From contig JAQTNH010000001.1 in assembly GCA_028713895.1 (NCBI GenBank), forward strand, positions 245,808-309,807: a stretch of DNA of 64,000 nt. Direction: 5' to 3'. The DNA is from Candidatus Nanoarchaeia archaeon (lineage in GTDB: Archaea > Nanobdellota > Nanobdellia > CSSed11-243R1). The position numbers and the translations under genes are program-made. Of the stretch, positions 48,786-57,468 are shown piece by piece. Below the pieces are notes generated by a model. That model did not search any database. It was not told the DNA's origin and saw nothing but the letters and a program-made list of their open reading frames with translations. The first letter of the stretch is position 1, and every line of letters starts with the position of its first letter.

Positions 48786-49313
48786 ATGGCATGCAGTCGG
48801 CACAAATTGCTGCGAGGTATTGTTAAAAAAATTGTTCTAGAATACAATCAGACAGGAACAGATGGAAGCTATGACCTCCTAGAACAACAAGATGTAATAA
48901 AACTGTCTGATCCAACACGACATTCTAGGCTAATGTTAGAATACGATCCTGATTCAGTTATAAAGAGAAATTTGTCGTTACATTCTTACTACTATATTGT
49001 TTTTGAAGTGATATCTAAACAAAAAGCTGATAAAACCATGGCTGATATAGCCAGAATTTTAGCACAAAGCGAAATAAAACGAGCTTTATTTTTAACAACG
49101 TCTGATGAGAAAAAAATTGAAACTGATACTATCGTTAAAACATTACAGGCTCTTTATAAAAAAAGATTCAGTAGAAGAGGGACTGATTTGATCAATATCC
49201 AAGTCTTACAGATACTGGATAGCGATGGTATAGACGAAATAAAGTCCTTGATCATAAATGAAATCAAAGATCTTTTGCCACCCAAATCAAGACAAACAAA
49301 CCATAGCTCGTAG
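48786..49313 (+). CDS. Hypothetical protein, possibly nuclease-fold
   Basis: The 175-aa protein is coupled to the Arg-rich peptide gene. The segment YYIVFEVISKQKADKTMAD (about residues 67-85) has a strand-Glu-x-x-Ser-Lys arrangement reminiscent of restriction-like folds. The following IARILAQSEIKRALFLTT fits a helix-strand pair. A preceding Asp in EYDPDSVI could complete a site, but the match is loose. It is AT-rich and at the island edge. No firm family. Confidence 0.5.
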   Translation: MACSRHKLLRGIVKKIVLEYNQTGTDGSYDLLEQQDVIKLSDPTRHSRLMLEYDPDSVIKRNLSLHSYYYIVFEVISKQKADKTMADIARILAQSEIKRALFLTTSDEKKIETDTIVKTLQALYKKRFSRRGTDLINIQVLQILDSDGIDEIKSLIINEIKDLLPPKSRQTNHSS

Positions 49314-49463
49314 TAATTTTATGTTTTAGTCTGCGTTCTATTAAAACTATTTTTTATCTTAATACTTTTGTCTAAGAATTGTTGTATCCACCACGAAACC
49401 TCTACTCATAAAAAGTTCTATTAATCATCCTTAAACGAAATTTTCAGCTATGAATTCAAAGGA

Positions 49464-49556
49464 TTATCCCTTTACTCTTTTCTCAAATTCTTTTCTGGAA
49501 ATGTATTTGCCTTTAACTATTTTGGCCAATTTTTCTTTAATTCCAGGTTTTAGTTT
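49464..49556 (-). pseudogene. Orphan C-terminal fragment of a DUF2683-like antitoxin
   Basis: Just past the stop of the RelE toxin, the minus strand reads LKPGIKEKLAKIVKGKYISR then KEFEKRVKG and stop. This matches LKPEYTEKLAKIVKGKYISRNEFERRVKG of the antitoxin at 35626. No N-terminal DNA-binding part remains. It is a recombination remnant or a tail fused by deletion. Confidence 0.75.
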
Positions 49557-49815
49557 ACTGTTCATATACATCCCTTCGATGTCCAACCTTTGTTACAAAT
49601 ATCCTTCTCTCATGGGAGTCTATATCTGCAATTGCCCTATAATCTCCGCAGCGCATCTTGTAATCAGTTCTATTTTTCAAACGTATAAAAAAATGAAATG
49701 GCTGAATTTTAGCTGCAGTTAATCTGTTTGCTATGATCTGCTGTATCTCTTTAGGCAATCCATTTAGCTGGATTACAGCGTTTTCTGAAAGGATTACAGC
49801 AAATTCTGAAATCAT
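49555..49815 (-). CDS. RelE/ParE-family toxin
   Basis: The 86-aa protein follows the family pattern: FAVILSENAVIQLNGLPKEI, then RLKNRTDYKMRCGDYRAIADI and IFVTKVGHRRDVYEQ. The basic residues expected for mRNA binding (Lys, Arg in YKMRCGDYR, His-Arg-Arg at the end) are present. RelE toxins cut mRNA in the ribosome. The ATG overlaps the antitoxin stop (ATGA at 49815-49812), the normal antitoxin-first order. Confidence 0.85.
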   Translation of the reverse strand: MISEFAVILSENAVIQLNGLPKEIQQIIANRLTAAKIQPFHFFIRLKNRTDYKMRCGDYRAIADIDSHERRIFVTKVGHRRDVYEQ

Positions 49816-50051
49816 GCAAGATCAAGCTCTTTCTTTACCTGTTCGAGCGTAGCAAATTTTCCTGCCTTTATCTGTTTTCTGGATTCCTCAATATCTCTCT
49901 TTGTTTTTGCAGTAAGTTCCATATTGTCCTCAGCAACTATGTCTATAAGTTTGGATATTACATTTTCGTAAGTTTCTCTGGTGAAGTCTTTTAGACCTTC
50001 AAGTTTGTTTTTTAGACTAGTCGAAATTTGAATCGTTGTAACATTTTCCAT
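49812..50051 (-). CDS. Antitoxin of the RelE system
   Basis: From ATG 50051 the product is 79 aa: MENVTTIQISTSLKNKLEGL, then FTRETYENVISKLIDIVAED and a charged C-terminal helix. The N-terminal half is ribbon-helix-helix-like, seen in many archaeal antitoxins. A TATA-like ACTATATACG sits close to the start, together with the short inverted repeat TATAG-TGTG-CTATA, a possible autoregulatory site. Translation is probably leaderless. Confidence 0.78.
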   Translation of the reverse strand: MENVTTIQISTSLKNKLEGLKDFTRETYENVISKLIDIVAEDNMELTAKTKRDIEESRKQIKAGKFATLEQVKKELDLA

Positions 50052-50104
50052 AGACGTATATAGTGTGCTATAGTATATAAACCTTTCTGTGCTTACCCAA
50101 GGCG

Positions 50105-50488
50105 TCATGTCAAATATTTTTCAGCTGTTTTCAAAAAGTTCTCAGCAGAGGTTATCCATTCTGTTGCCTTTAAATCATCAATTTTCTGGCCCCTGTAGTC
50201 CACCCCTGATTTGATCTGGACAGCAGGCCCAAGGACCTCATCCCTCAGTCTTTTGTCGTCATTTGAGATTATCTTTTTACGTACCAGCTCCATAAAGAGT
50301 TCTGGCGCCTCGTCATGTCTGAACGCTTTTTTCTTAAGAAATTTGGTTGTAAGCGCGTCATTTGCCCGTATCACAGCATGGACGCACATTGCAACAACAA
50401 CAGTAAACCTTTCTGCGTTCTTTAGCTCTGAATCAAATACTGCCCTGGCTCCGAGAATCCATGCTTTTGCTTCGTCTGTCTCTTTCAT
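50105..50488 (-). CDS. HEPN domain protein
   Basis: The 127-aa protein (start ATG 50488, GGTGAGTTATCC before it) is all-helical. The HEPN-like core AMCVHAVIRANDALTTKFL with RHDEAPELF (Arg/His-Asp) resembles the R-x-x-x-x-H region. HEPN proteins next to MNT nucleotidyltransferases form toxin-antitoxin pairs in which HEPN is an RNase and MNT adenylylates it. It overlaps the MNT gene by 56 nt in another frame. Confidence 0.75.
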   Translation of the reverse strand: MKETDEAKAWILGARAVFDSELKNAERFTVVVAMCVHAVIRANDALTTKFLKKKAFRHDEAPELFMELVRKKIISNDDKRLRDEVLGPAVQIKSGVDYRGQKIDDLKATEWITSAENFLKTAEKYLT

Positions 50489-51041
50489 AGGATAACTCAC
50501 CTTTTTCTACTTCTTTTTTGAATGCATTGTTTTCAGTGAATTCCTTTTCTGTTAAAACATGGGGCACAACTTGGATTTTGGATTCTTCCAGTATTCTGCC
50601 CATTATACCATGAATTTTTTCTTCAAGCTCCCTTATCTTTTTGTCAAGGATTATGACACAATCCACATCGCTTTCTGGTTTTTCTTTTCTTTCAGCTACA
50701 CTGCCGAACAGGTATACTTTGGCAACTTCCTTGATTCTTTTGATTTCGCCTAAAAATCTCTTAAACGCTGATCTCTGCGGTGAAACTGCTAATTCCAATA
50801 CCTTCTCGATTTCTGCGAGATAAGGCGATTTTTTGTTTAACATGCAGATAGTGTAATTGCCTATCTTTTTTGTAAAAATTATTCCTGTCTTGTCCAACAG
50901 CTGAACAAATCTCCAGACAGTGGCATAAGCCTGTTTTATCTCTCTTGCAAGTTCAAAAACAGTGAATTCCCGTTCTGGAAATTTCATCAGGTGCTCGATT
51001 ACATCTTTGTGCTTTATGTATTTTTGGATAGTAGTTTTCAT
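50433..51041 (-). CDS. MNT-type nucleotidyltransferase with winged-helix N-terminus
   Basis: From ATG 51041 (MKTTIQKYIKHKDV) the ~202-aa protein has a winged helix at residues ~10-65 (FTVFELAREIKQAYATVWRF). The nucleotidyltransferase core follows: GSVAERKEKPESDVDCVII, with Gly113-Ser114 and Asp125/Asp127. It should be the antitoxin (adenylyltransferase) of the downstream HEPN toxin and may also regulate transcription. A TATA box GATATATAAATG and the palindrome ATAGTACTAT (51049-51058) lie just upstream; translation is leaderless or nearly so. Confidence 0.82.
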   Translation of the reverse strand: MKTTIQKYIKHKDVIEHLMKFPEREFTVFELAREIKQAYATVWRFVQLLDKTGIIFTKKIGNYTICMLNKKSPYLAEIEKVLELAVSPQRSAFKRFLGEIKRIKEVAKVYLFGSVAERKEKPESDVDCVIILDKKIRELEEKIHGIMGRILEESKIQVVPHVLTEKEFTENNAFKKEVEKGELSYERDRRSKSMDSRSQGSI

Positions 51042-51048
51042 ATATTGA

Positions 51049-51058
51049 ATAGTACTAT
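51049..51058. promoter_or_regulatory. Palindrome ATAGTACTAT upstream of HEPN-MNT
   Basis: A 10-bp perfect palindrome between the TATA box and the ATG of the MNT gene (51041). Binding here would block transcription; the winged helix of the MNT protein is a plausible ligand. Confidence 0.5.
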
Positions 51059-51072
51059 CCACATTTATATAT

Positions 51073-51384
51073 CTATCCCTCTCTCTTCAAATTTAACCGT
51101 TTAGCCATCAAATCCCAAAACTCATGATCCTCAAGGGGTTTATCTCTTAACTTTACGTTAAGTCTTTCTGCAAGTTTGCTCAAAAGATATTCACAAAATA
51201 CCTTTTCCTTAAGCCATTTTTGTTCCCTGATTATTTCTGCAAATAGCTCTACAATTCCTGTATCTGATAGTTTTCCATAGTCACATATTCCTTCTTTTCC
51301 TTTTTCATCTTTGTATGGAAAAACATAATCGCTTGAATCTGCATCAACGTGCGAAAGAGGATATCCTGCTCTTAAATAACTCAT
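51073..51384 (-). CDS. Hypothetical protein
   Basis: The start MSYLRAGYPLSHVDADSSDY (51384) has GAGGTGTTCAAG upstream; the longer frame to 51432 is less likely. The ~103-aa product is helical from residue ~35 (ELFAEIIREQKWLKEKVFCE) and ends with LMAKRLNLKREG. No family recognised. It lies upstream of the HEPN-MNT pair on the same strand, with a 31-nt gap to the MNT start. Confidence 0.55.
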   Translation of the reverse strand: MSYLRAGYPLSHVDADSSDYVFPYKDEKGKEGICDYGKLSDTGIVELFAEIIREQKWLKEKVFCEYLLSKLAERLNVKLRDKPLEDHEFWDLMAKRLNLKREG

Positions 51385-51453
51385 CTTGAACACCTCACTT
51401 TTTTGTTTGAACCTAAACATACTATTGGACATTCCACCTTAATGGGTTTGTCG

Positions 51454-51480
51454 GGGTGCTGTCCAGTATTGTCCACTAAT
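51454..51480 (+). repeat. TGTCCAGTA tandem motif, copy C
   Basis: Reads GGGGTGCTGTCCAGTATTG followed by TCCACTAAT, the same architecture as copies A and B. A single related TTGTCCAGTAATC occurs ~75 nt further (51553-51565). Both sit in the 263-nt non-coding gap 51385-51647. Confidence 0.7.
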
Positions 51481-51647
51481 ACTCAAAATGCGTTCTTTCC
51501 GCGTATTCTTATCCCTTTTGCAGAAATTCAAGAAATCTGGTTTTGTCAACTGTTTGTCCAGTAATCTGGCTGTTTATTTGGTTTTCTTTCTTCTCTGTTT
51601 TGCTTGCGCTCTCTTAACTAATTTGTTTGCTTTTTTAGTCGTTTCAA

Positions 51648-52022
51648 TCAATTCTTTCTGATAATGTTTATAGTTTCTTCTGATATTGTCCCTTTTTCCT
51701 TGAGTTCCTTCTTTGCTGCTTTGTAAAATTTAATGAATAGCTCATAATTCTTTTTGTTCTTAACGGGATATGTTGGCATTTGAATCTTTTCACCAGTTTT
51801 GGGGGTAATCAATATTTCTTTTTTCTTTTGAGAATCTTTGTTTATTTCATAGCCCTGAAATAAATTTTTAAGCGTATCAACATCAGTTAGTTCATCAATA
51901 AAATTAAGTGCTGTGTTCAATGCGGCTTCTTCAACACTTATCTTTTTTTTGAAGATCTCAGTACTAATATCCAGACTTGGACGTGATTTCCATGATTTCA
52001 ATGAATGTGCTTTTTCAGACAT
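51648..52022 (-). CDS. Small protein overlapping the giant surface protein gene
   Basis: The 124-aa cytosolic protein begins MSEKAHSLKSWKSRPSLDIS and is acidic-helical in the middle (VEEAALNTALNFIDELTDVD) and Lys-rich later. Its ATG lies 8 nt inside the end of the 1149-aa gene, so it is translationally coupled. By position it could be an immunity or chaperone partner for the toxin-like C-terminal region of that protein. No family recognised. Confidence 0.6.
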   Translation of the reverse strand: MSEKAHSLKSWKSRPSLDISTEIFKKKISVEEAALNTALNFIDELTDVDTLKNLFQGYEINKDSQKKKEILITPKTGEKIQMPTYPVKNKKNYELFIKFYKAAKKELKEKGTISEETINIIRKN

Positions 52023-55000
52023 TTTTTACTGCCTCCATCATAACTTTTAATATTTGATCAAATTCTGCTCTGTTAGCTTCTGAAAGGTTTTGAATTATTT
52101 CATTTACCCTTCCCATAAGAACATCATCTGAGGGATTTAAAGCTTTAAGATATGCCAAATCTGGTAATATTGATCTTATCTCTGCTTCAGGTTGTGGGAA
52201 ATTATATATATTATCTATCTGCGACCTTAATTTTGATGTTTCTTCTTTCCAGCCCTGCAATAAATCGGGTCTATTCTTTAGCGCGATTTTATCTGCGATT
52301 AGTCTTTCTTCGATTATTTCGAACACTTCCTGTTTTGCGCTGGAAGATATTTGTAAACGGGCTACTCTATTTTGTATCTCAGCTTCACTTAAGATTTTTC
52401 CCGAATCCTGCAATTTGAACTTAATAAGTTCTGATGCTTCGTGTTCTAACCCCAATTTTAAAGCAGTATCACTTAGTTTTGCAACTTCGCTTGGATTTAT
52501 AAGCAGTTCTCCAGATTTGGAAACTGCAAATGGGGAATCTAAGCTGTAGTCTACTGTATACTCTGTGAATCTTGTATCTGAAACTATCAATTGTGTTCTA
52601 TACTTGGGTAATCCTGTTTCTGCTGCTTCAGATTCTAGCACTTTTGTAGCTTCGTCCTCAGGTAAAAGCTTGTTCGTCTTTGTGTCAATAACATCATATT
52701 TTGTACCATCAGATGACCTCGAAACAATATATTTTCCGCGACCTATTAGCTTTGATACTCCTTTTGCAACACCAATAGTTCCAAGTATAACAATAAGTTC
52801 TGCATCCGCTTGTATAGCTGCGTCTTTACACTGCTGTGTGTTTGAATCGTTCCAGCATGACTTGCCGACATTGTTCAAAGTCGGTGCTAGCCAGCCCACA
52901 ACAAATACAATTGTTCCTGAGATCCAAGCTACAGTTTGGGGCGCCAATATAATACCCAAGCTGGACAATATTTCAACAATAAGCACAGCAACTCCTGCTA
53001 TGGCAATTGCACCGATTATTAGCCCAATAATAATGCTTTTTAAAGTATCCAGAGACCATAGCGAGAAAAAACCTTCGCCAAGGTATTTGATAAACGCCAT
53101 AATTGTGTTATAAACGCCCTGTTCAAGATTCGAAAGGGGGATCTGACCTGTGAGCAAACCATAAATGTAATCTGCTTTGCTAACAACATCAGACCACCAC
53201 GAGCTCTGTGGCTGTTCTTCAGGTTCTGACGTTGGTATCGGCTGTGGCGGTGGTTGTGGCACAGGCGGATTTGGATTATTCGGCGGAGTGTGCTTCAGTA
53301 CAAGATAATAGTCCATCAAAATCCTTCCGTGCTTTGGGGTTAACTCTCCCTTGTGGTTTATGAAGAAAATTTCTATCTGGCGTATCTGCTCTGCAATGGT
53401 TTTGTTCTTTATGGATTTGAGAAAGTCATAAAGCAGCTTATAACTTTCGGGCTCAGAAACATGATTCTTTGAATTTCTCCTCTCGTTCTCTTCCTGCACC
53501 TTTCTGCGTTCCTCCTCAATCTCAGCAAGCGCTTTCTGGTATTCTGCATATCTTTGCGAAATCAGGTTCCAGAAAGAATTGCTGTTTTCAGTGGCTTTTG
53601 CGCCTGACATTGCATTGAGGGTGTCCATTGCATTTGAAGCCTGGCTGAGAGAGCTATCCATCTTTTTAAGCGAGAAGCCTGAACCGCTGCCTGAAACAAG
53701 ATACGCTCCTGCCAAAGCAACTGCACCGGCTGCTGCTGCGCCCAAGCCGATAAGAAGCATTGTACCCGCGCCTTTGCCGCTTTCATCAGAATTACCTGCA
53801 GTCGGGAAGAACCCATAATTTTGAGAGGGCACTAATTCACTGCTTCCAACGCCCATGTTTGAGAAAAAGACGTCTGTATCGCCATCATACATGTCCATTG
53901 CCGTGATTGTAATCTCATAAACCCCGGCAAACGGAGGTGTGTAATTTATCTCTGCTTTTGAATCAGAAGTGTTGGAAATGATTTCAGTAACAAAAGACAC
54001 AGAGTAAGGCATTCCTGTGCAAACCTCGTGTGTCCAATTGCATCTCAGGCGCGACTCACCCTTGTCTAATGCACAGAACATTCCCGGCAGCTCGCATAGG
54101 GATGGCGGGCAGACACAGTTTGTTAAGTTGTTACAACTGCCAACAGGCTCGGTTACATACTCGCAGTCCTGAACTGTGGAATCATTTTTTTGGATATCAA
54201 AAACCAAGCCCACATCAGTTTCAGGGTGTGATGCATTTGCAAATGTTATCGTGAATTTTAAAGTCTGGTTAACCTCAGGCGCCCTGTCGACGTCAACTGA
54301 GGTGATTGCAAGCTTTCCGTTTGGCCCAGTTATGCGCATGTCAAATGAATTGGCTGCTGCTTTTGGGGATTTACAGGCTATAAGATTCTGGCCCGCTGCC
54401 AGCCCTATGCTTGCTTCATATCTCCAGTAAGGTGAATTATAATTTGTGAAGTTTACCTTGTTTTCGTTCACATAACAATCAGGGAGCTTTGTGTCGGAAA
54501 CCTGCAGGGACATTGTTTTGTTCTCATCAGACCAAATCCATTTTCTCAGGTAAAGACTTGTGTCATTGTACGGCCAGATAGGCTCAAGGTGAACGCACCC
54601 AGGGCAGATTGATGTTGAATCTGTCCATTTGAAATAGCTGCCATCAGTCATTGGAAGCCTGCCCCACACCCATGCCCCGTCCCATGCATGATATTCTGAA
54701 ATAACTTTTGTGCCAACAGTATATTCTATTTCCTTAGAATAGACGCTTGCATTAGCCCTGTTAAAGTCCGAATCCCCTTTTGACCACTCCAGCCATTCCG
54801 GGCCAAGATTAAAGAAACTCATGTCAAGATATGCCCTGCCGTCATAATGTGCATGCATCTTGTCGTAGTAATACAAATAGAGATATGCAGAATCGTCAGT
54901 CCATGCCTCGCAGGCGATTACATTATTCCCTTTCTTTAGATATCTTGAAACATCAATATAAGTGTACTCGGCAGGCCAGTATCCTGCTTGTTCAGTAAGA

Positions 55001-55464
55001 TATGTGTATGGGGTTCCCCTGTAATAAACGTTATATCCCTCCGGAGTATCAAAATAATTTCCTGTGGCAGAATACTTCCCTATCGGCTGCATCTTGCCGG
55101 ACATTTCAAACACCTGATTTCCGTTCGCATAGCATTTGAAATTGTTCTCTGCCTTTACCTTAATTATACCCATTGTTGAATCTGTGAGATTTATCTCTTT
55201 CCGTGCATAGATATTATGATACCCTCCTGTCGGGCTTGAAACATAAAAATAATTTTCATTGCCGAAAGGCGCGTCTCCTGTGCTCCATCCAAGACTGCCT
55301 TCTTCCAGCCAGTCAGAAGTTTCATAATAATTGTATTCCCAGTCTGTTATATTGTCATTGTTAAAAACCGTGTAATATGCCTGCGCAGAGCTTAAACCCG
55401 CTAAAACAAGCGCGACAGCTATCGCAATACCCCACCGTATATCTAGAAATTGTTTTAGAGCCAC
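52015..55464 (-). CDS. Giant surface protein with toxin-like C-terminal region
   Basis: The GTG start (55464) lies ~25 nt after a TATA box GGTATATATCC, so the mRNA is leaderless. A signal peptide (residues ~10-29) leads to ~500 extracellular residues with galactose-binding-like repeats (NVIACEAWTDDS) and Cys-rich segments. A helix at ~565-590 is followed by coiled coil (~640-680), a Pro-rich hinge (~735-770) and two or three more hydrophobic helices (~815-885). The last ~240 residues are soluble and include LGLEHEASELIKFKL, a metallopeptidase-like HExxE. The layout resembles polymorphic toxin delivery proteins, but no toxin family is recognised. Confidence 0.65.
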   Translation of the reverse strand: MALKQFLDIRWGIAIAVALVLAGLSSAQAYYTVFNNDNITDWEYNYYETSDWLEEGSLGWSTGDAPFGNENYFYVSSPTGGYHNIYARKEINLTDSTMGIIKVKAENNFKCYANGNQVFEMSGKMQPIGKYSATGNYFDTPEGYNVYYRGTPYTYLTEQAGYWPAEYTYIDVSRYLKKGNNVIACEAWTDDSAYLYLYYYDKMHAHYDGRAYLDMSFFNLGPEWLEWSKGDSDFNRANASVYSKEIEYTVGTKVISEYHAWDGAWVWGRLPMTDGSYFKWTDSTSICPGCVHLEPIWPYNDTSLYLRKWIWSDENKTMSLQVSDTKLPDCYVNENKVNFTNYNSPYWRYEASIGLAAGQNLIACKSPKAAANSFDMRITGPNGKLAITSVDVDRAPEVNQTLKFTITFANASHPETDVGLVFDIQKNDSTVQDCEYVTEPVGSCNNLTNCVCPPSLCELPGMFCALDKGESRLRCNWTHEVCTGMPYSVSFVTEIISNTSDSKAEINYTPPFAGVYEITITAMDMYDGDTDVFFSNMGVGSSELVPSQNYGFFPTAGNSDESGKGAGTMLLIGLGAAAAGAVALAGAYLVSGSGSGFSLKKMDSSLSQASNAMDTLNAMSGAKATENSNSFWNLISQRYAEYQKALAEIEEERRKVQEENERRNSKNHVSEPESYKLLYDFLKSIKNKTIAEQIRQIEIFFINHKGELTPKHGRILMDYYLVLKHTPPNNPNPPVPQPPPQPIPTSEPEEQPQSSWWSDVVSKADYIYGLLTGQIPLSNLEQGVYNTIMAFIKYLGEGFFSLWSLDTLKSIIIGLIIGAIAIAGVAVLIVEILSSLGIILAPQTVAWISGTIVFVVGWLAPTLNNVGKSCWNDSNTQQCKDAAIQADAELIVILGTIGVAKGVSKLIGRGKYIVSRSSDGTKYDVIDTKTNKLLPEDEATKVLESEAAETGLPKYRTQLIVSDTRFTEYTVDYSLDSPFAVSKSGELLINPSEVAKLSDTALKLGLEHEASELIKFKLQDSGKILSEAEIQNRVARLQISSSAKQEVFEIIEERLIADKIALKNRPDLLQGWKEETSKLRSQIDNIYNFPQPEAEIRSILPDLAYLKALNPSDDVLMGRVNEIIQNLSEANRAEFDQILKVMMEAVKNV

Positions 55465-55572
55465 CTTACTGTATTTGATGTAATACGGGGATATATACCT
55501 TTCCCTAGTGACAAGCGAAAACCATATAAACCTCTAATGCTTTACAATATGAAGTATTAAGGGGATGGATTG

Positions 55573-57468
55573 ATGGTGTACAGAAAAGCTTGCAAGACTC
55601 AAAAGTATAATGATTCTTATATTTCTAAGAAGCAGATTAAACAGCTGAAAGATGAGCAAAAATTCAATACAAACCCCTATTTCAGCCGAGTTGCAAACAC
55701 CCTTCTAAACAGTAATGTTCCAGCCTATGTCGCAATAGGCGCAGGACTCATTATGGTTGGAGCTGGAATCGCAGGAATAGCTTATCATGAGATACATGAC
55801 AATGACAGCCATGAGCACAATCATGAGTATGCCCCTCTTGAAAAGGCAGTTGCTGAGCCTGTTCATAAAGAAATGAAAACCCGTGCAGCAGCAGAGCCGA
55901 CATACAAGGCGACGAAGATAAGCGATGAGGGAGATAGTGCAAAGAAACCAATTGTAGTAAATGAAAATAAAGTTGGTTATGTAAGCGAAAAAAGTACTGG
56001 AGGCTACGAAGTAGTTGTCAAAAACAAAGACGGAAGTGGAAAAGATGTTTTGTTACACAAAGACAGCAGCGCTTATTCTAGTACAATAGATTCGGATGGA
56101 AAATATGTTGCTTGGGTAGACATTGGACAAATAAAAGCAATAGAGTTAGATAGCAAAAAAGAAGTAGTCTTGGCTGAGGAGAGCGGAAATGCAATAGAAG
56201 GCATTGCTATATCTAATGGCAAAGTTATACATGACTCAACTAATCCAGGAATCAGCAATACCATCTATGAGAGTGATGTACAAACAAAAGAATCTAAAAT
56301 AGTAGAAAAGAATGTTACTGATTTGGACATATATTATGACGGTACTGTCCACAAAATTGTTTATGAAGGACCTGGAGAATTAGTTTATGTAAAAGATGTT
56401 GATACAGACAAGTCTAAACAAATTAATCCAGACTCTACGATGAATGAAATAGATCCACAAATCTATGGAGATTATGTTGTTTTTAAAGGAGATACTAACA
56501 TTTATCTGAAAAATTTGAAAACTGGAATATTAAAAGATTTAGGAACTGGAAGTGTTCCTGATATACACAAAAATTTGGTTACTTGGATAGACAGCGATGG
56601 CGAGATATCATTATACAATATCTTAGATGATAGGACTACTCAAATAAAACTTGATAAAATACAAAATTACCCCGCAGTTTTTGATGGTGACAAAACTGAT
56701 TATGTTGTATTCACACAACAGGAAACGTACCTTGGTACTCCTTCAGTATGGCTTGTTGATTTAACACCTCCTGCAGAAGCAAATAATGCACCCGATCTTG
56801 AACAGATTTTGAACCAGAGCGTTGCAAACGGGGCGGGCTGGAGCGCGAAGCTTGTTGCAAGCGATCCTGATGGCGACAGCCTGACAACAGCTGTCCAAGG
56901 AGACGCATTCCAGCTTAGTGGAGACACAATATCACTAAAAGATTCGTACAAAACATTGCCAGGAACTTATATGTGCAAAGCAACTGCAACAGACGAACAT
57001 GGTGCAGCAAAGAATATGTTATTCAATATTACTGTAAACGAAAATGGTGTTATTAATAATACTCCTCCGAGTGTCAGAAACTTAGAAGACATCACCATCC
57101 CCTATGGAGATAGTTCTAAAGCTTCAGGCACTCTCGAGGTTTTTGATCCTGAAGGAGACGCTGTAAGTCTTTCATTGTTCAATGGAAGCAGCACTTATTT
57201 CAACCTTATTGGCAACCAGTGGTCTTTGAAACAAGAGTATGTTACAAAACCAGGAACGTATTTACTAGAAATAGAAGCAAGCGATGGCGAGAAAATAAAC
57301 AGAACTGCTACTGCTGTAACTGTTGACGAAAAAGAACAGAAACATAGTACAGGTTCTGGCAATTTGATTAATTATATTCTAATTGGTGGCGGAGCTACAT
57401 TGGCAGTTTCTGGAGCCATAGTTGCAGCTGTTATATCAAGAAAAAAGAAGAAGAAAACGCGTGCTTAA
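55573..57468 (+). CDS. Surface protein with beta-propeller-like and cadherin-like repeats
   Basis: From ATG 55573 (AAGGGGATGG before it) the 631-aa protein has a cytosolic basic N-terminus (~48 aa). A transmembrane helix follows (~55-72), then a His-rich patch (HEIHDNDSHEHNHE). Residues ~110-410 are short repeated strands (DSDGKYVAWVD, IYGDYVVFKGD) typical of TolB/DUF5050-like propellers. Two cadherin/Ig-like repeats (ASDPDGDSLT, VFDPEGDAVS) follow. A second transmembrane helix precedes a basic KKKKK tail. Both ends are therefore cytosolic, with a large external loop. It may be an adhesion or sensor protein. Confidence 0.7.
   Translation: MVYRKACKTQKYNDSYISKKQIKQLKDEQKFNTNPYFSRVANTLLNSNVPAYVAIGAGLIMVGAGIAGIAYHEIHDNDSHEHNHEYAPLEKAVAEPVHKEMKTRAAAEPTYKATKISDEGDSAKKPIVVNENKVGYVSEKSTGGYEVVVKNKDGSGKDVLLHKDSSAYSSTIDSDGKYVAWVDIGQIKAIELDSKKEVVLAEESGNAIEGIAISNGKVIHDSTNPGISNTIYESDVQTKESKIVEKNVTDLDIYYDGTVHKIVYEGPGELVYVKDVDTDKSKQINPDSTMNEIDPQIYGDYVVFKGDTNIYLKNLKTGILKDLGTGSVPDIHKNLVTWIDSDGEISLYNILDDRTTQIKLDKIQNYPAVFDGDKTDYVVFTQQETYLGTPSVWLVDLTPPAEANNAPDLEQILNQSVANGAGWSAKLVASDPDGDSLTTAVQGDAFQLSGDTISLKDSYKTLPGTYMCKATATDEHGAAKNMLFNITVNENGVINNTPPSVRNLEDITIPYGDSSKASGTLEVFDPEGDAVSLSLFNGSSTYFNLIGNQWSLKQEYVTKPGTYLLEIEASDGEKINRTATAVTVDEKEQKHSTGSGNLINYILIGGGATLAVSGAIVAAVISRKKKKKTRA

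Noticed and set aside
51555-51650. Lys-rich frame LIETTKKANKLVKRAQAKQ downstream of the 124-aa gene
   Set aside because: No ATG or GTG start is present and it begins in a different frame; it could be a lost C-terminal extension but there is not enough evidence.
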